A stretch of 7,420 nt of DNA from Hyphomicrobiaceae bacterium (GCA_020442235.1 JAGRKQ010000242.1:1-7420); one strand, 5' to 3'; counted from the stretch's first letter, positions 1 through 5,500 are shown. Numbers and translations: made by a program. Notes: a model not told the origin generated them from the letters alone.

Positions 1-517
1 GATCGTCCCGCGCCACCAGGATTTGCCCGACGATTTCCGCCGCCGTCAGGTTGCGCACAAGTTTTTGCGTACCGGTATGGCAGAACGAACAGGTCAGTGT
101 GCAGCCCACCTGGCTGGAAACGCACAAGGTGCCGCGGTCGGCTTCGGGGATGTAGACCGTTTCCACCTCCACCGGTCTTTCCCCGGCATGGCGGGCGGGA
201 AAGCGCATCAGCCATTTGCGCGTGCCGTCGATGGAAATCTGCTCGGCGGTGATCTCCGGCCTGGCGATGGTGAAGGCTTCACTGAGCGCCGCCTTCACGT
301 CTCCGGCGACGTTGCGCATGTCGGCGAAATCGGAAACGCCGCGCGCATAGAGCCAGTGCCAGAGCTGCTGGGTGCGCATGCGCTGCTGCTTCTGCGGAAC
401 GCCGATCGTTTCGAGCGCGGCGGCAATGCCGGCACGGTCGAGACCGATGAGCGACGTAGGAAGGGATGCGCCTGAAGCCTGCGGCCGGGCGCTATCGAGA
501 TCGAGGGTGACGGCCAT
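1..517 (-). CDS. rlmN: 23S rRNA/tRNA adenine C2-methyltransferase RlmN (N-terminal part, runs off left edge)
   Basis: Radical SAM enzyme that methylates C2 of A2503 in 23S rRNA and of A37 in some tRNAs; cytoplasmic. The first 172 codons are present and the gene continues beyond position 1. Seen: the RlmN-specific run [15 protein letters not shown] (Glu119 matches the conserved E. coli Glu105; Cys132 matches E. coli Cys118, which acts with the methylated C-terminal cysteine), followed by the radical SAM cluster motif CTLTCSFC with Cys139, Cys143 and Cys146 as iron-sulfur ligands. The N-terminal stretch around residues 45-60 ([17 protein letters not shown]) is the usual RlmN accessory domain. 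The start at 517 is the first ATG in frame ahead of the conserved region; only a weak purine-rich Shine-Dalgarno precedes it, within repeated AGGC units. The missing C-terminal half, including the methyl-carrying cysteine, lies outside the window. The family call is very secure. The gene follows an IalB-family gene on the same strand, separated by a terminator. Confidence 0.96.
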   Translation of the reverse strand, partial: MAVTLDLDSARPQASGASLPTSLIGLDRAGIAAALETIGVPQKQQRMRTQQLWHWLYARGVSDFADMRNVAGDVKAALSEAFTIARPEITAEQISIDGTRKWLMRFPARHAGERPVEVETVYIPEADRGTLCVSSQVGCTLTCSFCHTGTQKLVRNLTAAEIVGQILVARDD

Positions 518-530
518 GCCTGCCTGCCTG
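517..530. repeat. Short TGCC tetranucleotide run at the rlmN start
   Basis: Three and a half copies of TGCC on the plus strand read as AGGC units on the coding strand directly in front of the rlmN ATG. They are the only Shine-Dalgarno-like bases there. The run is short and may be chance, but a change in copy number would alter the distance between any AGG element and the start codon. Confidence 0.5.
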
Positions 531-556
531 CTGAAAGATCAGCGGCTCCTAACATG

Positions 557-586
557 AAAAACGGCGGTGCGTAAAACGCCCGCCGT
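557..586 (-). terminator. Rho-independent terminator after the IalB-family gene
   Basis: Inverted repeat ACGGCGG-T-GCGT / ACGC-C-CGCCGT at 561-586: seven outer and about four inner base pairs around one T/C mismatch, with a tiny A-rich loop. Read on the minus strand, the GC-rich stem is followed by a run of five T. It sits about 60 bp past the IalB-family stop codon and about 40 bp ahead of the rlmN start, so it should end or attenuate the ialB-like transcript before rlmN. The plus-strand side of the stem lacks a T-run, so it appears to be one-directional. Confidence 0.85.
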
Positions 587-648
587 CTTCAAGAAGAACC
601 CGAATGGCCGAATTGCGGCAGCCCGCTTCAGGGCCTCGCGCTTCGGCC

Positions 649-1158
649 TCAGTTGCACTCGCGTGCAGAGCGGTTGAGCCCCGCCGTCACGCCGGAAAGC
701 GAGAAGGTATAGGCGACATCCGTCGGACGCGCCGAGGATCCCGAAACGCGCATGTCGGAACCGGCCCGCATCGCGGTGATCAGCGCGCTGGTCTGGGCCG
801 GATCGTTGATGAAGGCGCGTCGTCCCTGCGTCATGAAGGCGAAACGCTGGTCGCCGACGGTGACGGTCACTTCGCGGCCTTCCAGGAAATCGAAGCCGAC
901 GATGATGCTCGGCTCGGCCTCAACGCCGGCGCGGCGCGTCACATAGAAGAAGACGTCGCCATGGCGCGAATCCGGCTCCGGCGAGTAGCTCTTCGGCTTG
1001 GAGACGATGAAGCAGGCCCGCTGGCCGTTGATCGTGGTGGTGAAGACGTCCCAGTCGCGCGACGTTTCGACCCACTGGGGTTCCTGCGCCATGGCCGGCG
1101 CCGAAAAGAACGCTCCGGTGAGGATCATCGCAGCGACAAGAAGAAGATTGCGCGTCAT
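649..1158 (-). CDS. IalB-family (invasion-associated locus B) secreted protein
   Basis: Predicted periplasmic or secreted protein of 169 residues. Seen: an N-terminal signal peptide (MTRN, hydrophobic core LLLVAAMILTGAFF, then SAPAMA with likely cleavage after Ala24), followed by a compact domain opening with WVETSRDWDVFTTTINGQRAC. The WxV...C pattern near the mature N-terminus, the segment FFYVTRR and a C-terminal cysteine (Cys49 and Cys168, possibly disulfide-linked) fit the IalB family, named for a Bartonella protein linked to erythrocyte invasion; rhizobial homologues have no settled function. I chose the start at 1158 because GGGAGA lies just upstream and the signal peptide begins there; the ATG at 1182 has no Shine-Dalgarno and would add eight residues ahead of the signal. 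A good terminator follows the gene, and a CtrA-type box lies about 100 bp upstream. The family assignment rests on remembered sequence pattern rather than a catalytic motif. Confidence 0.82.
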   Translation of the reverse strand: MTRNLLLVAAMILTGAFFSAPAMAQEPQWVETSRDWDVFTTTINGQRACFIVSKPKSYSPEPDSRHGDVFFYVTRRAGVEAEPSIIVGFDFLEGREVTVTVGDQRFAFMTQGRRAFINDPAQTSALITAMRAGSDMRVSGSSARPTDVAYTFSLSGVTAGLNRSARECN

Positions 1159-1489
1159 GGTTCTCCCATCCCGTATCCGCATTGGCCGCCAGCCCGCAGC
1201 ACCGTCCCTGATGCCGGAAAATCCGAAAAATGCGCGGCCAGAATTCCTGTTCGATAGTGTTAAATCCCGGTTAACGCCAAGTTACCCGCGGATCGATTTG
1301 TCTCTTCGCGGCGTTGCACCACCAACCGTTGTCGCAGAAGCGAAAGCCGGTCTATGCTGGACGCCTTCGCCTTGCACGAATAGTGCCGTTTGGGGCGAGA
1401 CTATGACCCGCGGCCCTTGGCGGCGGATCATGGTTGAAACTTCGTTATGAGCCGGCGCCCGCCGGATATGGGGACGACACCGCAGCCGC
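1159..1489. other. 331-bp divergent intergenic region (IalB-like / ECF sigma)
   Basis: This gap separates two divergent genes and must hold promoters for both. What can be seen: a perfect TTAA-N7-TTAAC box at 1260-1275; a weak sigma70-like pair TTGTCG (1329-1334) and TATGCT (1353-1358) with an 18-bp spacer toward the sigma gene, each matching consensus at only four of six bases; and a possible 15-codon leader frame at 1403-1450 that is in the same frame as the sigma factor and closed by TGA. No convincing alphaproteobacterial EcfG-type promoter (GGAAC-N16/17-GTT) was found. No RNA gene or longer reading frame with coding character was recognised. Confidence 0.6.
1260..1275. promoter_or_regulatory. 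CtrA-type binding site (TTAA-N7-TTAAC)
   Basis: The sequence TTAA ATCCCGG TTAAC matches the full consensus of the alphaproteobacterial cell-cycle response regulator CtrA; counting the preceding G it is the inverted repeat GTTAA-N7-TTAAC. It stands in an otherwise GC-rich region, between divergent genes, about 100 bp before the IalB-family start and about 215 bp before the sigma factor start. The shorter distance suggests the IalB-like gene as target, but no -10 element at the expected spacing was clear on either strand, so direction and sign of regulation are unknown. Confidence 0.6.
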
Positions 1490-2059
1490 ATGCCGGAGAG
1501 GACCGCTCACGCCGAATGGATGGCGCGCATTGCCGGCAAGCGTGATGCGGAAGCTTTCGCGCAACTCTTCGATCACTTCGCCCCGCGCCTGAAGGGCTAT
1601 CTTCTCGGTCTTGGCGCCGATCCGGTCACCGCCGAGGAGATCGTCCAGGACACGATGACCGCCGTGTGGCGCAAGGCCGATCTCTTCGATGCGCAAAAGT
1701 CCTCGCTCGCCACCTGGATCTTCCGCATCGCCCGCAACCGGCGCATCGACCTTCTGCGGCGGCGGCGCGGCCAGACCATCGATCTTGAGGGCTTCGACGT
1801 CGCCGACGAGGATCTGCCCGATCCCGATACCGGCCTTGACGCCCGCCAGCGTGAAACGCGCGTGCACGCCGCCCTGGCCGGTCTGCCGGACGAACAGCGC
1901 AGCCTCGTCGAGCTGTCCTTCTTCGCCGAACTGTCGCACAGCGACATTGCCGAACGGACGGGCCTGCCGCTTGGCACGGTGAAAAGCCGCATCCGCCTTG
2001 CCTTTGCCCGCATGCGCAAGGCGCTGGAGGCGGACGACAAGGTGGATACGCCGCAATGA
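1490..2059 (+). CDS. ECF-type RNA polymerase sigma-70 factor (RpoE/ChrR-type group)
   Basis: Group 4 sigma factor of 189 residues that directs RNA polymerase to stress-type promoters. Region 2 covers about residues 22-93: FAQLFDHFAPRLKGYL (core binding), TAEEIVQDTMTAVWRKA, then the -10 recognition helix STWIF-like run ATWIFRIARNRRIDLLRRRR. Region 4 covers about residues 126-178: ALAGLPDEQRSLVELSFF followed by the helix-turn-helix LSHSDIAERTGLPLGTVKSRIRLAFARMRKAL. The linker DLPDPDTGLDARQRETRV resembles sigma factors normally paired with the zinc/cupin anti-sigma ChrR. No chrR follows: the next gene is an oxidoreductase after 38 nt. The start at 1490 is the only ATG in frame before region 2 with a stop (1448) just upstream; GGGGA lies rather far away, and a later in-frame ATG at 1520 is possible. 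The fold call is secure; the subgroup is inferred. Confidence 0.95.
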   Translation: MPERTAHAEWMARIAGKRDAEAFAQLFDHFAPRLKGYLLGLGADPVTAEEIVQDTMTAVWRKADLFDAQKSSLATWIFRIARNRRIDLLRRRRGQTIDLEGFDVADEDLPDPDTGLDARQRETRVHAALAGLPDEQRSLVELSFFAELSHSDIAERTGLPLGTVKSRIRLAFARMRKALEADDKVDTPQ

Positions 2060-2097
2060 GCCCGTTCCCAGTCTGAAGTGGCGGAGGCCCTTTCGAG

Positions 2098-3078
2098 ATG
2101 AAACAGCTTCTCAGCATCGCACCCGGCGGACCGGAAACGCTGGACTTGCGCGAATCCCCCGATCCGGTTCCCGGCGCGGGCGAGGTTGTCGTGGCGATGG
2201 ATTTTGCCGCGCTCAACTTCTTCGACACGCTGATCATCGCCGATCGCTATCAGGAGCGGCCGCAAAGGCCCTTCGCACCGGGCGGCGAGGGCGCAGGCAG
2301 CATCATCGCCGTCGGCGAGGGCATACCCGCCTCCGTCCTTGGCATGAAAGTGCAGGTCTGGTGCGGCCATGGCGCCCTGACGACCCGGCTCTGCCTGCCC
2401 TTCGAGCGTTGCGTCCCGATCCCCGAAGGCGTCTCCGACGAGGCCGCGGCAACGCTTGCCATCGCCTATGGAACGACGCTGCACGCCTATTGCGACAAGG
2501 CCCGGCTTCAGGAAGGCGAAACCGTCGTCGTCCTCGGTGCGGCGGGCGGCGCCGGGCTGGCGGCCGTGGAGATCGGCAAATGCCTTGGCGCGCGGGTGAT
2601 CGGGGTCGCTTCCAGCGATGAAAAGCGCGCCCTTGCCAAAGAACACGGCGCCGACCTGACGCTGGAGGCCGATGCGGAGAGCCTCAAGGAAGCGATCCGC
2701 GCCGCCACCGATGGAAACGGTGCCGATGTCGTCTATGACGCGGTCGGCGGGGAACTTTCCGAACCTGCCATGCGCGCACTGGCCTTCGGCGGGCGCCACC
2801 TCATCATCGGCTTCGCCTCGGGAACGGTGCCGGCGCTGCGCTGGAATCTTGCCCTCGTCAAGGGCATCGACCTTCTCGGCGTGCATTGGGGTGTTGCGGC
2901 GGCGCGGAACCTTGCGGGTCACCGCGCGCAGATGGAACGGCTCATGGCCTGGGTGGCGGAAGGCCGGCTGACGCCGCACATCGACGAGATCGTGCCGCTG
3001 GAAGACGCCGCCGAGGCCATTGCGCGCATCCGCGACCGCAAGGCGCGCGGCAAGATCCTCGTCGATCTTGCCGGCTGA
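2098..3078 (+). CDS. NADPH:quinone oxidoreductase-like MDR family enzyme
   Basis: Medium-chain dehydrogenase/reductase of 326 residues, cytoplasmic, expected to reduce quinones or other activated carbonyl/alkene substrates with NADPH. Seen: an N-terminal GroES-like domain (residues about 1-115) with the quinone reductase signature region AALNFFDTLIIADRYQ and PGGEGAGSIIAVGEG; a Rossmann domain with the nucleotide-binding loop VVVLGAAGGAGLAAVEIG at about 143-160, then GARVIGVASSDEKRALAKEHGAD; and a C-terminal part with the typical end RKARGKILVDL. The zinc ligands of alcohol dehydrogenases are not apparent, which fits the zinc-free quinone reductase branch. The start has GGAGG ten bases upstream. 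It follows the ECF sigma gene by 38 nt on the same strand, so it may be co-transcribed with it and could belong to a redox stress response (inference). The exact substrate cannot be read from sequence. Confidence 0.92.
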   Translation: MKQLLSIAPGGPETLDLRESPDPVPGAGEVVVAMDFAALNFFDTLIIADRYQERPQRPFAPGGEGAGSIIAVGEGIPASVLGMKVQVWCGHGALTTRLCLPFERCVPIPEGVSDEAAATLAIAYGTTLHAYCDKARLQEGETVVVLGAAGGAGLAAVEIGKCLGARVIGVASSDEKRALAKEHGADLTLEADAESLKEAIRAATDGNGADVVYDAVGGELSEPAMRALAFGGRHLIIGFASGTVPALRWNLALVKGIDLLGVHWGVAAARNLAGHRAQMERLMAWVAEGRLTPHIDEIVPLEDAAEAIARIRDRKARGKILVDLAG

Positions 3079-3096
3079 AAGCGCGGCCGCAACGGC

Positions 3097-3483
3097 TCAG
3101 GCCGCCGCGTTCTCGTCCATCAGCAACGCCTGGCGCGCCGCCTTGCGGTGATCGTCGCTGATGTGGGCGCGCATCATGCCGAGAACGCCGAGAAGCACGG
3201 CGGCATCGTCGCTGAAGCCGACGAGCGCCAGAAAATCGGGAACGGCATCGAGCGGCAGCACGAAATAGGCCAGCGCCCCGAGCAGGGCGGCGCGCACGCG
3301 CAGCGGCGTCTGCCGGTCGAGGGCGCAGTAATAGGCCGCCACCAGCTCATCGGCGAAGGGAATCGCCCCGGCAGCCTTGCGCAGCGTCGCGAAGAAATCC
3401 TTGCGGACCTTCACTTCCTCGGTGGCGATTTCCGCTTCCAGCGCCTCGCGTTCGGGATCGAAGGTCTGGCTCTTATCGGACAT
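3097..3483 (-). CDS. DUF1232 (YkvA-family) small membrane protein
   Basis: Protein of 128 residues with a charged, probably helical N-terminal half (about residues 8-35, rich in Glu, Lys and Arg) and the DUF1232 core: DRQTPLRVRAALLGALAYFV, then LPLDAVPDFLALVGFSDDAAVL at about 76-98 (the family hallmark of a hydrophobic helix, PxDxxPD and a D-D pair), then another hydrophobic stretch to about residue 103. Likely inner-membrane associated; molecular function of the family is unknown. I chose the start at 3483 because GGGAGGAA sits about six bases upstream; the open frame continues to 3693 but that extension lacks a ribosome binding site and has no family resemblance. The gene converges on the oxidoreductase with only 18 bp between the stop codons, and diverges from the SDR gene on its other side. 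Confidence 0.9.
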   Translation of the reverse strand: MSDKSQTFDPEREALEAEIATEEVKVRKDFFATLRKAAGAIPFADELVAAYYCALDRQTPLRVRAALLGALAYFVLPLDAVPDFLALVGFSDDAAVLLGVLGMMRAHISDDHRKAARQALLMDENAAA

Positions 3484-3673
3484 GATCGTTCCTCCCTGCC
3501 CTAGCACGCGGCCCTGTTGCCTGGATTTTTCATCCTGAACCGCGCTTATTGTGATGTGGTGACGCCCCGGTGACCGCGCAAGGCGGATCGCCACAGGCCG
3601 CTTGATCGGAGAGAGAATCGCCGCCGCCCGCGTGAAACGGATTGCCCCCATGCCTCGGCTTGCGCATTGTCGC

Positions 3674-3725
3674 GCATCAACGCCATGCATCAACGGCGCG
3701 CATCGCCGCCACGCATCAAAGCCTT
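3674..3725. repeat. Four tandem 13-bp units starting GCATC in the SDR leader
   Basis: Exactly phased units: GCATCAACGCCAT (3674), GCATCAACGGCGC (3687), GCATCGCCGCCAC (3700) and GCATCAAAGCCTT (3713). The first five bases are invariant and GCATCAA is kept in three of four; GCC or a near match recurs at positions 9-11. The array ends nine bases before the GAGGAA ribosome binding site of the SDR gene, inside its likely untranslated leader. It could be a regulator-binding array or a decayed tandem duplication. The 13-bp period is not a multiple of three, arguing against a coding repeat. Confidence 0.6.
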
Positions 3726-3746
3726 TCAGGAAACGAGGAACGCCCC

Positions 3747-4532
3747 ATGGAGATCACCCCGACCACCGCCGCCATCGTCACCGGAGGCGCATCCGGCCTT
3801 GGCGCCGCAACGGCGCGCCGCCTCGCTGCGGCCGGGGCACGGGTCGCCATTTTCGATCTCAACGCCGAAAAGGGCGAAGCGGTTGCCGCCGAAATCGGCG
3901 GTCTCTTCGTTCCCGTCGACGTCACCAACCCGCAAAGCGTCGATGCCGGGCTGGAACAGGCCCGCACCGCACATGGTGTGGAGCGCATCTGCGTCACCTG
4001 CGCCGGCATTGTCGCCGGCAAGAAGACCGTCGGGCGCGACCGCGAGACCGGGGCGACGGTCGCCCATGATCTGGCGCTGTTCCAGAAGGTGATCGCGATC
4101 AATCTCATCGGCACCTTCCACGTGATCTCCAAATCCGCCGCCGCCATGGCCGCGCTCGAACCGGTGACCGGCGATGGCGGGCGCGGCGTCATCGTGACGA
4201 CGGCCTCGGTCGCTGCCGAGGAAGGCCAGATGGGGCAGGCCGCCTATGCCGCCTCCAAGGGCGGTGTCGCCGCGCTGACCCTGCCGGTGGCGCGCGACCT
4301 CTCCCGCGAGGGCATCCGCGTTGCCTCCATCGAGCCGGGCCTGTTCGAGACCCCGATGTTCGACGCCCTGCCCGACGATGCACGCGCCGCGCTTGCTTCT
4401 GCCGTGCCGTTCCCCTCGCGGCTTGGCCGGCCGGCCGAATATGCCGAGCTGGTGGCGGCGATCGTCGCCAACGACATGATGAACGGCTGCACCATCCGCC
4501 TCGACGGCGCCATCCGCCTCGCGCCGAAATAA
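3747..4532 (+). CDS. SDR family NAD-dependent dehydrogenase, HSD10-like (type 2 3-hydroxyacyl-CoA dehydrogenase)
   Basis: Classical short-chain dehydrogenase of 261 residues, cytoplasmic, likely oxidising L-3-hydroxyacyl-CoA to 3-ketoacyl-CoA with NAD. Seen: cofactor motif TGGASGLG at 12-19, Asp38 at the end of the second strand (FDLN), which favours NAD over NADP, a TCAG motif at 84-87 in place of NNAG, catalytic Asn119 (INLIGTFHV), Ser154 (TTASVAA), Tyr167 and Lys171 (YAASK). The runs VIVTTASVAAEEGQMGQAAY, LTLPVARDL and PGLFETPM are typical of the HSD10 subfamily rather than of FabG. The usual IAPG is IEPG here, a small oddity near the substrate pocket. Start 3747 has GAGGAA six bases upstream; the frame opens further back at 3642, but that 35-residue extension is compositionally different and covers the 13-bp repeats. 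No beta-oxidation partner lies nearby. Convergent with phhB, 17 bp apart. Confidence 0.93.
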   Translation: MEITPTTAAIVTGGASGLGAATARRLAAAGARVAIFDLNAEKGEAVAAEIGGLFVPVDVTNPQSVDAGLEQARTAHGVERICVTCAGIVAGKKTVGRDRETGATVAHDLALFQKVIAINLIGTFHVISKSAAAMAALEPVTGDGGRGVIVTTASVAAEEGQMGQAAYAASKGGVAALTLPVARDLSREGIRVASIEPGLFETPMFDALPDDARAALASAVPFPSRLGRPAEYAELVAAIVANDMMNGCTIRLDGAIRLAPK

Positions 4533-4549
4533 ACGGCTTCCAATAACCG

Positions 4550-4852
4550 CTACTGTCCGAACCGCGCCGCCGCCTTGTCGATGGCGCGGGCAAGCGCGAT
4601 GTCCTTTTCCGTCACCCCGCCCGCGTCATGGGTGGAAAGCGCGATCGACACGCGGTTGTAGACATTGGACCAGTCGGGGTGGTGGTCGCGCCGCTCCGCC
4701 TCCAGCGCGACCGCGCTGATGAAGGAAAAGGCTTCGACAAAATCGGCAAAGCGAAACCGGCGCTCGATGGCGTCGCGCCCGTCCGCCTCCTGCCAGCCGG
4801 AAAGCGTTTCCAGCGCCGCGCGGCGTTCATCCACATCAAGAGGCTGCGTCAT
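4550..4852 (-). CDS. phhB: Pterin-4a-carbinolamine dehydratase
   Basis: Cytoplasmic enzyme of 100 residues, the normal family length, that dehydrates 4a-hydroxytetrahydrobiopterin to quinonoid dihydropterin and so recycles the cofactor of phenylalanine hydroxylase and related enzymes. Seen: [22 protein letters not shown] followed by the active-site motif [20 protein letters not shown] with His57, His58, Pro59, Asp60 and Trp61, then the third conserved histidine in [12 protein letters not shown] (His75). These three histidines correspond to the catalytic trio of the mammalian enzyme. The start at 4852 has AAAGGA about seven bases upstream. No phenylalanine hydroxylase gene is in the window, so the role in this strain could also be general pterin repair. 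The 5' leader contains a 17-bp tandem duplication that includes the Shine-Dalgarno segment. Diverges from the phosphatase gene across 147 bp. Confidence 0.96.
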   Translation of the reverse strand: MTQPLDVDERRAALETLSGWQEADGRDAIERRFRFADFVEAFSFISAVALEAERRDHHPDWSNVYNRVSIALSTHDAGGVTEKDIALARAIDKAAARFGQ

Positions 4853-4855
4853 CCG

Positions 4856-4889
4856 TTGTCCTTTCGTTTGCCTTGTCCTTTCGCTTGCC
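4856..4889. repeat. 17-bp tandem duplication in the phhB 5' leader
   Basis: Two adjacent units, TTGTCCTTTCGTTTGCC at 4856-4872 and TTGTCCTTTCGCTTGCC at 4873-4889, are identical at 16 of 17 positions. On the coding strand of phhB each unit contains AAAGGACAA, so the ribosome binding site is present twice, 17 bp apart; only the proximal copy is at a usable distance from the ATG. Confidence 0.75.
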
Positions 4890-4937
4890 CGGGCAGGCCC
4901 GCCTTCCTATCTCGGGCAGATGGCCGTAAGCGGCAAG

Positions 4938-4959
4938 GTTCCGCGGAAAGATCCGGAAC
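4938..4959. other. Overlapping inverted repeats upstream of the LMW phosphatase
   Basis: GTTCCG (4938-4943) and CGGAAC (4954-4959) form a 6-bp stem with a 10-base loop, and the perfect 10-bp palindrome TTCCGCGGAA (4939-4948) shares the left arm. No T-run follows on either strand, so it is not a terminator. It lies about 40 bp before the phosphatase start and may be a dimeric regulator site or a leader hairpin, or chance in GC-rich DNA. Confidence 0.3.
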
Positions 4960-4999
4960 ACAGCCAAGGCTCACCCAACAGCAAGGACAGGAGAGCATC

Positions 5000-5500
5000 A
5001 TGACGGACAACAAGGCCGCGGTTCTGGTGGTCTGTCTTGGCAACATCTGCCGCTCGCCGCTGGGCGAAGCCCTGCTGCGCCATCACGCCGAAACCGCCGG
5101 TCTCGCCACCGCGATCACCGTGGATTCGGCCGGAACCGCCGGCTGGCATGAGGGCAAGCCGCCCTCGCACGGCTCGATCGAGGCTGCCGCCCGCAACGGC
5201 CTCGACATCACCGGCCAGCGTTCGCGCCCGGTCGTTGCGGAGGATTTCTCCCGCTTCGACCTCATCCTTGCCATGGATGCGCGAAACCTCGCCGATCTCA
5301 AGGCCTCGGCGCCGAAGGGCGCAAAGGCCCGGATCGTGCGGATGATGGACTATGGCACCGGCGAGGCGCGCGACGTGCCCGACCCCTATGGAGAGCCCAT
5401 CGAGGCCTTTCTGGAGGTCTTTGCCATGATCGACCGGGCCGCGAGGGGGGCCATCGAGCGGCTGGCCGCGACCCGGGGCCTTCAGGCGACGAGCGAGTAG
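5000..5500 (+). CDS. Low-molecular-weight protein-tyrosine phosphatase
   Basis: Cytoplasmic phosphatase of 166 residues, close to the usual 150-165. Seen: the P-loop VCLGNICRSP at residues 11-20 fits C-x5-R-S with nucleophile Cys12 and phosphate-binding Arg18; VDSAGTAGWHEGKPP at about 41-55; and the general-acid loop DVPDPYGEP, in which Asp128 of the DPY motif is the expected proton donor. The start at 5000 has AGGAG six bases upstream, an almost ideal ribosome binding site. Bacterial members act on phosphotyrosine proteins, often a tyrosine kinase of exopolysaccharide export, or on small aryl phosphates; no cognate kinase or polysaccharide gene is in view, so the target is unknown. It is transcribed away from phhB, and its last 19 bases overlap tail-to-tail with thpR. 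Confidence 0.95.
   Translation: MTDNKAAVLVVCLGNICRSPLGEALLRHHAETAGLATAITVDSAGTAGWHEGKPPSHGSIEAAARNGLDITGQRSRPVVAEDFSRFDLILAMDARNLADLKASAPKGAKARIVRMMDYGTGEARDVPDPYGEPIEAFLEVFAMIDRAARGAIERLAATRGLQATSE

Noticed and set aside
1329..1358. TTGTCG / TATGCT promoter pair ahead of the sigma factor
   Set aside because: Each hexamer matches consensus at only four of six positions and the spacer is 18 bp; such pairs arise often by chance, so it is mentioned only as a possibility in the intergenic entry.
1597..2979. A 460-codon open frame on the minus strand antisense to the sigma factor and oxidoreductase genes
   Set aside because: It has no recognisable domain, is rich in Arg, Gly, Ala and Asp as expected of the complement of GC-rich coding DNA, and crosses two well-supported genes and their gap. 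It is best explained as a shadow frame.
3484..3693. 70-residue N-terminal extension of the DUF1232 protein
   Set aside because: No ribosome binding site, no family match, and it would occupy the divergent promoter region; the ATG at 3483 has GGGAGGAA at good spacing.
4628..5500. Longer 290-residue form of the tyrosine phosphatase
   Set aside because: The extra N-terminal part runs antisense through phhB and has no family resemblance. The ATG at 5000 has an ideal AGGAG and gives the normal family length.
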